NCBI GenBank assembly: GCA_019054805.1
Contig: JAHQIY010000015.1
Location: 1,124,001-1,188,000 of the forward strand
Origin: Brachionus manjavacas
Lineage: Eukaryota > Rotifera > Eurotatoria > Ploima > Brachionidae
Direction: 5' to 3'
DNA length: 64,000 bases
Made by a program: the position numbers and the translations under genes. Of this stretch, positions 46,101 through 58,129 are shown in pieces; within the stretch, counting starts at the first letter, position 1, and each line of letters opens with the position of its first letter. The notes under the pieces are model-generated. The model worked only from the letters and a program-made list of their open reading frames with translations, made no database searches and was not told the DNA's origin.

Positions 46101-49100
46101 TCAAGTGTTTTGCTCACGAATGGAAACGAGCGCGACACCCTCAAATTGCACTCGATCACCTTGAGCTCGTTGTCTTTGGCAATCAGCTGCAAATTCATGG
46201 GCCCATTTACTTGCAAAGCCTGGGCTATTGAGCCCGTGATCAGCTGGATTTTTTGCATGGTCTCGGCGTTTATGTCTATGGGCGGTGTGATCAAGGTGGC
46301 ATCGCCGCTGTGCACTCCGGCGTTTTCCACATGTGTGGACACGGCCATGCACAAAATTTCGCCCTCTTTGGCCACCGCATCAATGTCTATTTCCTTGGCG
46401 TCCAGTATGAATTTTGATATCACCACCGGGTACTCTTTGGACACCGAACTGGCCACTTTGAGATAATTTTGCAGCTCGTGGTTGTTGTGGGCGACTTTCA
46501 TGGCCGCGCCGGACAGCACATACGAAGGCCGCACCAGCACTGGATAGCCGACTTGTTCGCAAAATTCAATAGCCGAGTGCAAGTTTTGTAGCTCTTTCCA
46601 TCTGGGCTGAGAAATGCCAATGTGGTCGAGCATTCTGGAAAACTTGAATCTATTCTCGGCATTGTCTATTGACTCGGGCGAGGTGCCCAGCACTTTGACT
46701 TGCTGACGGTGCAAATCGATGGCTATGTTGTTGGCCGCTTGTCCACCCATTGACAAAATGAGACCCTTGGGCTTCTCGAACTCATAAATGGTCATCACTG
46801 TTTCGAATGTGAGCTCTTCGAAGTAGAGCTTGTCGGACATGTCGTAGTCGGTGCTGACCGTTTCCGGGTTGAAGTTGATCATGATCGTTTTGTGGCCTAG
46901 CTTTTTGAGCTCTTTGAGACAAGAGACAGCGCACCAGTCGAACTCGACCGAGCTGCCTATGCGGTACACCCCTGAGCCAAGCACTATGACCCCTGAATCG
47001 GTGCCCATTTCTTGGTCGTGCTCGTCACCGTTGTAGGTCAGGTACAAATAGTTGGTCTTGCATGGCCACTCGGCAGCTACTGTGTCGATTTTTTTGACAA
47101 ACGGAAGTATTTGGTTCTGGTTGCGGATGCGGCGTATCTCGATCTCAGTGCTGTTCACGTGCATGGCTATTTGTTTGTCTGAAAAGCCGAGTTTTTTGCA
47201 TTTGTGTAAGAAATCCGGCTCTAGGTAGATTTTGTCATTGGTTCCGTCGATTTTGTAGCGCTTTTCCAGCACTGAGCAATGGTCGATTATGTTCTTGAAT
47301 TTGTGCAAGAACCATTTGTCAATGTGGGTCAGCTGATTGAGCTGGTCGACCGTGAACAGACTGGACTTGAGCGCCGATGCCAGAACAAATATGCGGCTGT
47401 CAGTGGGATTCTGCAGTTCTTGCTCGTAGTTTTTTACCTCTTCGGCATAGTAAGGGTCAAAGCCCATGACCCGATCGTCTATCATTCTGAGTGCTTTTTG
47501 AAAAGCTTCCTCAAAACCGCGGCCTATTGACATCACCTCGCCAACACTCTTCATAGAACTTCCTGAAAAAATTCTCGTTTAAAAAATTTAACTCGTATTT
47601 TTTAAGTTTAATATTTCTTTTTAACCAAAATTTTAAATAAAATATAAAATTATTAATGATAAAAGGTATTTTTTGCTGTAATTATATTTTTATAAATTGG
47701 CAATTTTAGCTTTTATTAGTAAATTAAAAAAAAAATTACAAATATTTTTTTTTAAATTTCAACTTGATCAATTTGTATTATTTTTATCCAAGCAAGTATT
47801 TTAGATAATTAAATGAAAACAGAAAAATTTTTTAAATTAAAAATAATTTTGTTAGAATATTGACTGTTTAATTATAATCTTTTACCAAAAAATTAAGAAA
47901 ACACTATTCTTTAGAAATTTTGATTTAAAAATAATAATTTGAATTTATTTTTAAATTTTTATCATTAAAACTTTTAAACTAAATAAATTTTTAATTAAAT
48001 TTTTATTTTTTTTCATCTAAAAAAATTTCAGCATAGAATTTACGACTGATGAGTTCCTTTTTAATAAACATATTATTTGATCAAAAATATTTTTAATATT
48101 TTAAACTTTTACAAAGTTTTTAGATAAATTTTATTAAAAAATAAATGAATAAGAATTTGAGATATTAAAATGATATTTTTGACCAGAAATTATGTCACAT
48201 AAATAGCGCCAACATTGTGTTATAATAAAAGAAACGAAAATTAACTAGCTAAAAATATTAAATTAGTTAGCAGCAACAAATAACTAAGACTAGTTAAGGA
48301 AAGATATCTTTCATAGAATATCAAAATTTGAACCTCGAAATTAATCAAAATTAAAATTTAATTTTGAAAAAAAATTTTACATTCTATTTATAAATTGAAA
48401 AATATAATTAAAAAAATAAAACTTTCCCTATTTAATATTTAAATTTTTCAAATTGAACTGGTTTAATTGAAGCAGATTAATAAAAAATCTAAAATAAAAA
48501 TATAAAGCCCAGTAGCAAATATAATATATCTTAAAATTTTTAAAATTTTTTGCACATAATTGTACAAAAATTTATAATACCAATTTAATGAAACCATATG
48601 GAAATACACATCCGATTTGTGTCTAACCAAAAATTTCTTAGCTTCTATAGATAAATATTAATAGATATTAATATCAGATTATTTTTGAATAATCAATAAT
48701 TAACAACAATTAAAAAAGAATAGTTACCTATTTTGTTCGAGACCCTGCCAACAAATTTTTTCATATCCCATCTAGGTATTTTGATAACACAATAATCCAA
48801 GCTTGGCTCAAAACAAGCTGTGGTCGATTCAGTCACCGAGTTTCTGAGCTCAACCAACGAATATCCCAAGGCTAATTTTGCAGCAATATAGGCCAGTGGA
48901 TAACCAGTAGCCTTGCTAGCCAAAGCCGAAGATCTGGACAACCTGGCATTTACTTCTATAATAAAGTATTCCATTGTATACGGATTAAGAGCGTACTGAA
49001 TATTACACTCTCCGACTACCCCTAATTTTCTGATAACTTTTAAAGCTGTATTCCTCAGCACATTGTACTCTTCATTGGTCAAAGTTTGACTGGGAGCGAC

Positions 49101-51065
49101 CACAATCGATTCTCCAGTATGAATTCCCAATGGATCAATATTTTCCATGTTACAAACAGTTATGCAATTATCATAATAATCTCTGACCACTTCATACTCA
49201 ATTTCTTTCCATCCTTTTAGCGATTTATCAATTAGAATTTGATCTGTCATTGAAAAAGCCGAGTTGGCCAACTGGACTAGTTCATCTTTGTTATGAGCAA
49301 AGCCTGAGCCAAGGCCTCCGAGCGCAAATGCTGCTCGAATCAAAACCGGATAGCCGAGGCGTTCAGCAGCCTCCAAAGCTTGTTCCAATGAATAAGCAGC
49401 CTCACATGGAGCAACTTTTTCATTTATATTTTCCATTTGTGCCGCAAATTCTTGCCTGTCCTCGGTAACTAGAATAGCTTCGACTTGAGTGCCCAAAACT
49501 CTAACATTAAACTCATCTAGCACTTTTGACTTGAACAATTCAACACCACAGTTTAAAGCAGTTTGACCACCAAAGCTTAAAGATATGGCATCTGGTCGTT
49601 CACATTTTATAACTTCAGTGACATAATTGGGAGTTATGGGAAGAAAATACACTTTGTCCGCTAGGCCTTTTGATGTCTGAATGGTAGCTATGTTCGGGTT
49701 AATCAACACGACAAAGATGTTCTCTTCCTTAAAGGCCTTTATTGCTTGAGAGCCCGAATAGTCGAACTCTCCAGCTTGGCCAATCGATAGTCCACCTGAG
49801 CCTAGGAGGAGAATTTTTTTCGGCCTAAAATTGCTAAAGTCCTTGGTGACTGAAGTCAAGGTGGTGTCAGCTCGGCAATAAAGCTCAGTTTTTAGGGCGT
49901 AAAAATGGTTGGACTTAAAAGATCGAACCGACTCCATGAATATTTCGAATAGAAATTCTGTGTCTTTGGGACCTGCCATGTGTTCTGGGTGAAATTGTAC
50001 ACTAAAAAAAGGCTTTGCTTTGTGTATTATGCCTTCATTGGATCCATCGTTTTCGTTGTAGAACAAAGGATCCCAATCCACAGCTGACGGACACTTAGGC
50101 TCATATTGAACTGCAAATCCGTGATTTTGGCACGTTATGTAGCAGCGTTTTGTGCCGTGTAAAGTGCACGGTTGATTAAAGCCCCTATTTCCGTATTTCA
50201 TTTTGGATGTGGTAAAACCAGCAGCCAGAGCCAATATTTGATGACCTAAACAAATGCCAAATATCGGCTTGGTTTTATCTGTGCTCATCCATTTGCGGAT
50301 TTGTTCAATTATGGCGCTGCATTTTGTCGGATCACCGGGTCCATTGCTCAAAAAAAGACCATCATATTCGTGGATGCTGATGTCAGAGTTCCAAGGGAGC
50401 ACATGTACTGAGGCGTTCAATTGGCACAAAAGCCTAATTTGATTGTATTTCATGCCGAAATCTACAGCTGCGATTTTATATTTGCCACTAGGGTTGTAAA
50501 TTTTTGGGCTGTTGGTAGAGACCAAGTCGACTAAATTGACTGAGTTTGGGTCAAAAAATTGCTCATTTTGAACACAAGGAGGTGCTGGTGCGTTGATGAA
50601 AATTTTTGCCAACATCGAGCCCTTTTCTCTCAATATTTTGGTCAATTTTCTGGTATCGATTCCGGTAATAGCCGGAACACTGGACTCAATCAACCACTGT
50701 GACAAAGACTCTTCGGCATTCCAGTGACTGTACTCTTTGCAGTAATCGCTCACAATTAAACCTGATGCGTGAATTTTGTCCGATTCAAAGTGTTTAGGCA
50801 TATTAAACTGGTCTAGGGAAAAATCTGGCACGCCATAGTTTCCAATCAGTGGATAGGTCAAAACAAGAATTTGGTGTTTGTAAGATGGGTCGCTGAGACT
50901 CTCCACATATCCAGTCATTCCGGTTGAGAACACTATTTCTCCTTTTGAATCCATGTCGGCTCCAAATGAATCGCCTTCGAACACAGTTCCATCTTCAAGG
51001 AGAAGGTAGGATTTTTTGGTCTGACGCGCACGTTCACACTCAGGACTGTCCTTTACTTTAACCAT
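43160..51065 (-). CDS. CAD: CAD: carbamoyl-phosphate synthetase / aspartate transcarbamylase / dihydroorotase
   Basis: Cytosolic multienzyme for the first three steps of pyrimidine synthesis. Two exons, 51065-48728 and 47562-43160, join after RVSNKIG to give 2,246 residues (human 2,225). Order: glutaminase with Cys272 (GICLGHQ), His359 and Glu361 (FHPEH); two ATP-grasp synthetase halves ([20 protein letters not shown] and [20 protein letters not shown]); allosteric region; dihydroorotase at about 1450-1780 ([23 protein letters not shown]); linker; aspartate transcarbamylase at about 1935-2246 ([29 protein letters not shown]). No domain is missing. The intron is 1,165 nt, far above the local norm, and the middle of exon 2 is strikingly GC-rich. 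Confidence 0.97.
47563..48727 (-). other. Large intron of CAD
   Basis: 1,165 nt with GTAACT donor and TTTTTTCAG acceptor on the minus strand. Very AT-rich. No nested gene, transposon motif or RNA was recognised. Confidence 0.8.
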
Positions 51066-53574
51066 TTTAGTTGATGATCTAAATTTTTGAAATATTTTTA
51101 TTGCAACGAAGAAAATTTAAAATTAAAAAAGATTGAATCATTTTTTTAAAGCATGGTTTAATAAGGATAATTCTGTATGTTCGTTAATTAATTTTGAAAT
51201 ATTAATAATCCTATAATTGTCTTGAAAGTATTTGTGTGATTTTGAATAAAACTTAACTTGAAAACTAGTTGTGTAAAATTGAGAACATCAAAAAATCTAG
51301 AATTTTTTTTGAACTATTTTTGTTCTAATGTGGACTTTTTTAACTCAATATAAAGAAATCAACGAGTTAAAGAGTATTTTGAACTTTCAAAAATAAAAAA
51401 AGAAATCGAGATTAAAATTTTTTTCAATTTATACTAAATTCTTAAAAACGTCTAATTAGAAAAATATGAATTAGAACGTGGCATTTTAGTTTTGATAAGA
51501 TTTTCTGGAATTTTTTCAATTTAGAAAATTTTTATTAGATTCTCAAAGACTTTGGTTTATCAAAAATCTCAAAAGTCATTTTAAAAAAAAATTATCGCTC
51601 AGCATATTTTTACTCAAACCATCAGATAATTTTAAAATTTAAAAATCATGAAAAGCAAAAATCAGATTGTATTTTTTGGTTAATAAATGATTTAATTAAT
51701 TAAAATAAAAAATTAAAACCGTATTTTACAAAAAAATATTTCAAAAATTGATCGGCATTGAATCTCATGCTCAAATATTGAATATTGAATTTTTTCCGAA
51801 AACTTTCTAAAAAAAGTTCAAAATTTAAATTTTAATTTATAAAATTTTCCTGTCACATATATTCAGAATATGCAAATTGATCCAAGAATGCTTCTTTTCT
51901 AGTTTTTATGGCGAAGTTGATGGCTGGACTAACACTAGTAATTTATCTAATTAGTTTTTTTAATAAAATTTTTTAGTTGATTTATCAATTGCTTAAAAAT
52001 TTATAAAAACTTTATTAAGCAAAACCTACAAAATTAGATTTATTTTTTTGATTAAAAAAAATTAAAAAAATTCAAATAATTTTTAAAAAGTAAATAAAAA
52101 TTAATTAATTTTCTATCGAATAATATTGAAAATTTTACTATGACAGCCTCTTTAAAATAAAAAATTTTCTTAACATTAATTTTAAAATGGCCATCAATTA
52201 ATGGGCTGACAAAAAAATTACATATGATGACAAATAAATTAATTGACTGATAAAATAATAATTTGAGTGACAAAAATACTTTTTTGACTAGTTAATTATT
52301 TTTACAACAAATTACTGATTTTGAGGTCACAATAAAAATCAAAATCTTGAACTATAGCACCAAAATCAGAAGGAAGCTCCAGACGATTATGACAAACCGT
52401 TTTGTCCAAATCTCATCATCAAGCTAGAGTCAACTATGAGAAAACGTCACAATTTAAGTTCATTCCTTACAATTTTAGAGAATTAGATTACTAAATAGCT
52501 TTTCTTTTTTTTTCCTTATTCACTCCTTGTGAAGCATAGGGTCATTACTTTTGATTTCCACTCAAGTCGAATTAAATAGCTTAATTAGAACTAAAATAAA
52601 ATAAAATAAAAATGAATAAAATTTTGTCAGTGCAAAATTATTAAATAGTCATCTCAATATATATATTTTTGTCAGTCGTTTAGTTTTTTTTGTCAGAATA
52701 ATTAGTTTTTTATTGTCAGCTAAAATAGATTGAATTAGTCACCACTTTTAGTTATTTTTGTCATCTTAAAAAAATTGAATTTGTCACCCCCAAAAAATTT
52801 AAGCCTTAATTAAAATTAACTAAATTTTCAAAAATAATTCAAAAATACTTATGTTATTAATTACAAATTGATTCTGAAGCTCTTGAGACAACCATTAAAA
52901 AAAATATTTTTTTTTAAGTTAGCCTTGGACCTTAAAATTGTTCCTAAAGTTGCCAAAAATAAAGTATTGTCCAAAGAGCTTCAAAGTGAGCTATGATTTG
53001 TATACAAATACTCAACAATTTTTTGAAAGATACAGACGACTGTTAAATTCGGATGAATCTATTTTTATGAACCTTTTTTTTATAAGATATAGTTATTGAC
53101 TTTTTTTATTTTTTTTCATTTCTAAAAAAATTGGTTCCTAAAAATTCTGATTTCAGATTTTTTGCAAAGTTATGATTTTTGGTGTATCGAAGTTGGTTAA
53201 AAGGAAACATTTGATTGAGTTGATTTGTCATTTTTTTCAAAAAAATTATTAAGATTTTCTTAAATTAAAAATTTGAAAAAATATCTTAAGAATTCATTTT
53301 TTAATTGTTTTTTGTTGTATTTTAAGAGTGACTATTTAAGAAAAAATTGACATAAAGTTAAAATCTAATTCTCAGGCTTAAAAAATCAGGCTTACTCTTA
53401 GACTAGAACAAAGTTATGTTAAAAATGTTAAATTAAAAAATCGCATAAAAAATTGTCTTTAATAAAATAAATAAAGCAAAAATTTGCATGGACGCCCATG
53501 TGCGCATTGAAAAAATCTAAATAATTAATAAAAATTTTAAAATTTAATACATTTTTTTTGTAAATAAAAAAAAT
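51066..53574. other. Intergenic region with inverted GTCA-repeat arms
   Basis: 2.5 kb between the CAD start and RCL1. The repeat structure at 52207-52786 is listed separately. The rest is AT-rich with no coding frame. Confidence 0.5.
52207..52786. repeat. Degenerate repeat arrays in inverted arms (TGAC / GTCA, ~22-bp period)
   Basis: On the plus strand GTCA starts at 52626, 52648, 52671, 52692, 52715, 52738, 52760 and 52783, so every 21-23 bp, usually inside a T-rich context (TTTTTGTCA). To the left, TGAC occurs in the opposite sense at 52207, 52228, 52244, 52268 and 52285, inside TGACAAAAA-like words. The two arms are about 340 bp apart. This could be a foldback/MITE-type element or a phased protein-binding array. 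Confidence 0.6.
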
Positions 53575-54882
53575 ATGACGAATGACTCGGACTGCCCCTT
53601 GAGAATCAAGATAATTCTTTCGGTTCTAAGTGGTAAACCCTTAAAACTAAAAAACATACGCCGCAATGAGCACGAACCCGGCCTCAAAGATTTCGAAGTA
53701 AATCTCCTCAAATTGGTTGACAAACTCACAAGCGGAACTCGCACTGACATAAATGAAACAGGCACATCGCTCTACTTTGTTCCAGGTATTCTGATCGGAG
53801 GCAAAATTGAGCACGATTGTGGGACCGAAAGATCAATTGGATATTTTCTACAGACTATCATGTGCATGGCTCCATTTACCAAGACACCCTTGGAGCTCAC
53901 CCTTACTGGTATCACAAACGATCCGGATGATGTATCAGTAGACTTGATAAAGTATTCATCTATTCCCATATTCAAGCGCTTTATTGGCAGTGATGACGGA
54001 CTTGAGTTCAAAGTTTTAAAAAGAGGCGCCAAACCAGGTGGTGGAGGTGAAATTTCGTTCAAGTGCCCAACTAAAATGAAGCTCATACCAATAAACTTGA
54101 CTGACCCAGGAAAAATAAAGCGCATTAGAGGAATAGCTTATGCGATGAGGGTAGCACCGGCAGTGTGCAACCGAATGGTCGAAAAAGCCAAAGGAACATT
54201 GCTTAAATTTATACCTGATATTTACATAATAAGTGATCATCAGAAAAAAGACACTGCCGGAAACTCGCCCGCTTTCGGTCTAACGTTAGTTGCCGAGACC
54301 ACAAACGGGACTTTTTTGTGCGGCGAAGCATGCTCTACTCCCAAAGGCTCAGACAGTCAACAACCAAATGTGCCAGAAGACATTGCTTTAAAAGCCACGC
54401 ATAATCTACTAGAGGAAATATACAGAGGAGGATGTGTAGACTCGACAAATCAATTTATTGCCTACATGCTAATGGTAATCAATCAAAAAGACGTTTCCAG
54501 GATTTTGAGTGGCATTTTTTCGCCATTTTCAATTCATTTTATGCGAGCAATCAAAGATTCATTTGGTGTTAGGTTTAAAATTGAGCCGTGTAGAAGTCAA
54601 GAAGTTGATTTTAATCATAAGAAAATAATTCAGGAAAAAGAAGATGAGAAAAATGCCAAAAAAAAGAAACGAAAGAGAAATTTACAGCTTCCGGCAGAAA
54701 TAAATGCGAGCGAAAACGAGTCAGAAGTGGACGAAGAGGAGGAACAAAAAAAAAAGAAGCAGAAATTGGACGACGAAGAAAAAGAAAAGAGCATTAAGGA
54801 ATATCTTAAGTTGGGACATGAAAAACTCTTGTTATCTTGTCTAGGTATTGGTTTTACCAATTTGAGCAAAACTTACATTTAA
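53575..54882 (+). CDS. RCL1: RNA 3'-terminal phosphate cyclase-like protein (ribosome biogenesis)
   Basis: Nucleolar partner of BMS1 in the U3 processome, needed for 18S rRNA maturation. The cyclase fold is catalytically dead in this family. Single exon of 435 residues (human 373). Landmarks are LRIKIILSVLSGKPLKLKNI, NETGTSLYFVPGILIGG, ERSIGYFLQ, FKVLKRGAKPGGGGEISFKC, IRGIAYAMRVAPAV, and the closing CLGIGFTNLSKTYI. The extra length is a Lys/Glu-rich insert at about residues 356-409 (KKKKRKRN, DEEEEQKKKKQKLDDEEKEK) just before the last strand. The insert contains basic clusters that could act as a nucleolar signal. Start is the first in-frame ATG. Confidence 0.95.
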   Translation: MTNDSDCPLRIKIILSVLSGKPLKLKNIRRNEHEPGLKDFEVNLLKLVDKLTSGTRTDINETGTSLYFVPGILIGGKIEHDCGTERSIGYFLQTIMCMAPFTKTPLELTLTGITNDPDDVSVDLIKYSSIPIFKRFIGSDDGLEFKVLKRGAKPGGGGEISFKCPTKMKLIPINLTDPGKIKRIRGIAYAMRVAPAVCNRMVEKAKGTLLKFIPDIYIISDHQKKDTAGNSPAFGLTLVAETTNGTFLCGEACSTPKGSDSQQPNVPEDIALKATHNLLEEIYRGGCVDSTNQFIAYMLMVINQKDVSRILSGIFSPFSIHFMRAIKDSFGVRFKIEPCRSQEVDFNHKKIIQEKEDEKNAKKKKRKRNLQLPAEINASENESEVDEEEEQKKKKQKLDDEEKEKSIKEYLKLGHEKLLLSCLGIGFTNLSKTYI

Positions 54883-56011
54883 AAAATAAATTTTACCAAA
54901 GAAAATTTTTTTTAATTTATTATAAAAAAAATAGCTCTTAAATTAAACATAAAAAAAAACATTTTCATATTTAAAAAAGCTAAAAGTATATTCTTTGTAT
55001 TGAAAATTTTTACAAAATTCTTTAATATTAAAGTTCACGAAATTCAAAACTTTAGTGCTATCTGAATTTCACATTTTTGACCCAAAATTCGTAATCTACG
55101 CCCTCAAAACCCCCAGAAAATAAATTTTTTTGAAGGGGGCAAAAAAAAAATTTTTTACACACAGGGTTCCAAAAATAGCAAACCCTTTAAAAAGTTGTTG
55201 TTCTTTAAGACTCAAAATCTCAAAAATAAAACTTAAATATACTAAAAAAATATATATATTCTGAAAGAGCATAAAATTCTCTACATTCTAATGTAATTTA
55301 GAAAAAAAATAAAAGGGTATGGCGGTTTTTGTTGGCTAAAAAAAGGAAAAAAATGTGTTTTTTCTGGTTTAAATCGTATCTCCTCCGAGGGATCAATTAT
55401 GACAAGAAATTTTTTTTTTTTTTTTAATCATGACAAAATTCTGAACAATTCTATGGTTTTACTTTTTTATTTTATTGCTTTATTTTTCTTAAAAAATCTC
55501 TTCAAATCATGTGATACTTAACAAATTTGTATATTTAAAAGTATTTGTAAAAAAAGTAAAGGAAAAGTTAAAAAAAAGAATAATTATTCTTGAAATTTTA
55601 AAATATTAACATTTTAGTCATAATTTAGAAAATATTTAAGCATTATTTTTGTTAATTTTTTCGCTTTTTTTTAAAACTTTTTATCGCTTTTAAGATGTTT
55701 TTTGAAATTAATAAAAATATTTTGGGTGTCATTAAAAAAATTCAAATGAAAAATATCGTTGGGTTGATGTTTGCACCCTTTTTTAGTTAATTAAAAGCAT
55801 GTGTTAATGAAAAAATTGAATATTAATTTTTTAAGGCAAGTTATTTTTTGTTAAGATTTTTCTTAAAATTTTTGACTTTTTGACAGATTAGGATTATCCA
55901 AAAAATATCTGATAAATAATACTGAATCTATTAGGTTTGTATTTTTTAATTAATTTCTTTACAATAATTTTTTTAAATCAAAAAAAAATAATTAAAAATT
56001 TTTGATTTTTT
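54883..56011. other. Convergent spacer RCL1 / ASNSD1
   Basis: 1.13 kb between the 3' ends of RCL1 and ASNSD1. It is mostly AT-rich, with a G/C-bearing patch at 55080-55210 (ACCCCC and GGGGGC about 20 bp apart) and a less AT-rich patch near 55310-55400. No gene or hairpin of note. Confidence 0.5.
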
Positions 56012-57664
56012 TTATTCAAAATTTAAATTATGCACTATTCTGTCACATAAATCAGATGCTTTTTCTTTTAAATTTTCTATTTTGGCCACTCTTGACCCAA
56101 ATTGAATAGCTCTTTTTTGAAGTCGAGAACTAAATTGTAGACCAAATTTATCCAAAGCCAATTTTCTTAATAAAAACTTTTCACCATGTCCACGCTCAAG
56201 CTTCATGTTACATTTTTCCACCACTTTTAACTGGTTTAAAAAACTTACAACGTCTTCATCGAGAAAAGGAAGACGAGATTCTTTGCCATGATCTGACAAA
56301 ATTCGGTCATCTCTTCCCAAATTTCTGTCCGATATCCTTTCCATTTCCATCTTTAACTCATCACAAAACGACTTCATTCCATCTTTTTCATACCTAGTTC
56401 TGTGTCGAGCATACCCTCCCAGTTGTTCATCAGCTCCCATTCCAAGTATCAACACCTCTGCATTACTGGTATAATCTACATTAGATATTTTTCCTTTGCC
56501 GCGACTGGCAAACCACAACGCACAACCAATACTATCATCCAAAACAGTCTGATGTGGATAAAGTAGATGCTTAATCAACTGGTTCCGTTCCTTTTTTAGT
56601 TCATCTAGAGTTACATTTATTTCCACAAATTTCCAATTTCGTTTGGGATTCAACTCTTTTAAAGATTTAATACCGCTAATGCGGTCCGGTACCATAAATT
56701 GGTCACTAGCCCCTGGTTTTTCGAAAGCAATATTGAGCAAATCAATAGGCTCACTTTCTGGAATGCATTCATCCACCAAAGCAGCAAGAACTGTCGAATC
56801 TACCCCTCCTGAGAACAAAACAGCTATTTTAGAGTGCTCACAATTTTTTTGACCACCAGTCCTAAATTTAGTATGATCTAATTTTGAACATTTTTTGCAA
56901 AAATTTGGTATATTTTCCACACGTCTTGAAACACTTTTTTTTAAAACTTGATGAAATTTTTCCACTAAATCACTAGTAATAAAATTTTCATTAAATTCTT
57001 CTTTAAAACTTTGATTAAAAGGTAAAACTGGATCGTTTAATAAAACACTAGATACAGATATATCTGACAAATGGGTTTCATCAATGTTTTTCAGCGACCA
57101 AGGGTGCAAAGTAAGCTGAAAACTGTTCAAATTTAAATGATAAACCCCGTCAGCTTTTAGCTCCTGATATTCCATTTTGTCATCAATATTATTTTTTACT
57201 GATGTGAGAGTTAATTTATTTTGTTTTAAATTAATTAATAAACTACGTCGACCAAACCTGTCCCGTCCAAAATATAAACTTTTTGTCTTTTTTTCATAAA
57301 AAACAAATCCATAAGGTCCCTTGATTGATTCGATTGATTTAAAAAAATCGTTTTTAGACAAACTTTGAAGCAAATTAGCGGCATCGTTATCATTTTTTTC
57401 CACCAGAACCAGATTGCTTTGAAATATTTCACCATTCCATAGAAGAATATTTCCAGTTATGGTACATTTTAATGGTTGGACAGTGATTTGATGCTCCGAG
57501 TCGCCTCTAAGCGACAATACACTGGCTGCAAAATAAAAAAAATATTTGCCACATTCGACTATTTCATAGTTAAATGAGTCCGGACCGCGTTTTTTCAAAA
57601 GATCTAAATTTATACTCGAAATTTGGTCGTGGCTGTTCAAAATAGTAAAAAATATTCCACACAT
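56012..57664 (-). CDS. ASNSD1: Asparagine synthetase domain-containing protein 1
   Basis: Asparagine-synthetase-like protein of uncertain substrate. Intronless, 550 residues (human 643). The N-terminus begins MCGIFF, so Cys2 is available as the glutaminase nucleophile. RGPDS, LWNGEIF and GRDRFGRRSLL follow as in class II glutamine amidotransferases. The synthetase half has an ATP-pyrophosphatase loop LFSGGVDSTVLAAL (SGGVDS at 285-290), LILGMGADEQLGGYARHRTR and SRLPFLDEDVVSFLN, which is the ASNSD1 rather than ASNS signature. The start lies only 63 bp from the UQCC2 stop, on the same strand. Confidence 0.92.
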   Translation of the reverse strand: MCGIFFTILNSHDQISSINLDLLKKRGPDSFNYEIVECGKYFFYFAASVLSLRGDSEHQITVQPLKCTITGNILLWNGEIFQSNLVLVEKNDNDAANLLQSLSKNDFFKSIESIKGPYGFVFYEKKTKSLYFGRDRFGRRSLLINLKQNKLTLTSVKNNIDDKMEYQELKADGVYHLNLNSFQLTLHPWSLKNIDETHLSDISVSSVLLNDPVLPFNQSFKEEFNENFITSDLVEKFHQVLKKSVSRRVENIPNFCKKCSKLDHTKFRTGGQKNCEHSKIAVLFSGGVDSTVLAALVDECIPESEPIDLLNIAFEKPGASDQFMVPDRISGIKSLKELNPKRNWKFVEINVTLDELKKERNQLIKHLLYPHQTVLDDSIGCALWFASRGKGKISNVDYTSNAEVLILGMGADEQLGGYARHRTRYEKDGMKSFCDELKMEMERISDRNLGRDDRILSDHGKESRLPFLDEDVVSFLNQLKVVEKCNMKLERGHGEKFLLRKLALDKFGLQFSSRLQKRAIQFGSRVAKIENLKEKASDLCDRIVHNLNFE

Positions 57665-57727
57665 TTTATTTTATTAATTTAATAATTTAAAAATTTAATT
57701 TTTCAAGACTTAAAATTTTGAAATGTA

Positions 57728-58039
57728 TTATTCGTTGTACATGTACTTTTTAGCTTTATTTGATAAAGTAATTTTACATTGATCTTTGCTAAGGCCTAGG
57801 GAAGCAGTGCTAAGAAATCGTGGATATTTGGAAACATATTCATTGTTGGCTATAGGCTTTAGGTCGTTAAGGACTTTAGTCCAATGGGTCACGTCAATGT
57901 CATCGGAGAATTCGCCTTTTTTGAATGATTGAGTGAATTTTTTTCTCAAATGTTCACCAAGGCATCGTCCACGTTTTGTAGCATCCACAGGCCAGTCTTT
58001 GAACAAAACAATAAATTCTCGAAATAGCTTTTGGGACAT
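57728..58039 (-). CDS. UQCC2: Ubiquinol-cytochrome c reductase assembly factor 2 (MNF1)
   Basis: Mitochondrial factor that with UQCC1 supports cytochrome b translation and complex III assembly. Intronless, 103 residues (human 126, longer at the C-terminus). The match is the N-terminal FREFIVLFKDWPVDATKRGR, LGEHLRKKFTQSFKKGE, and YVSKYPRFLSTASLGLSKDQ. It lies between ACBD6 (90 bp upstream) and ASNSD1 (63 bp downstream) on the same strand. A pyrimidine stretch ending in CAAG sits just two bases before the ATG, which could be a cis or trans splice acceptor. Confidence 0.88.
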   Translation of the reverse strand: MSQKLFREFIVLFKDWPVDATKRGRCLGEHLRKKFTQSFKKGEFSDDIDVTHWTKVLNDLKPIANNEYVSKYPRFLSTASLGLSKDQCKITLSNKAKKYMYNE

Positions 58040-58129
58040 TTCTTGAGAAATAAAGTTAAAAAAAAATATTTTAAGAAAAAATTTATTAAAAACTGAATCA
58101 CCAGCTTTAATATTAATTAAAATAAATTT

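Noticed and set aside
43289..47530. Many plus-strand open frames antisense to CAD
   Set aside because: They fall inside the conserved CAD exon and arise from its GC-rich codons. None resembles a known family.
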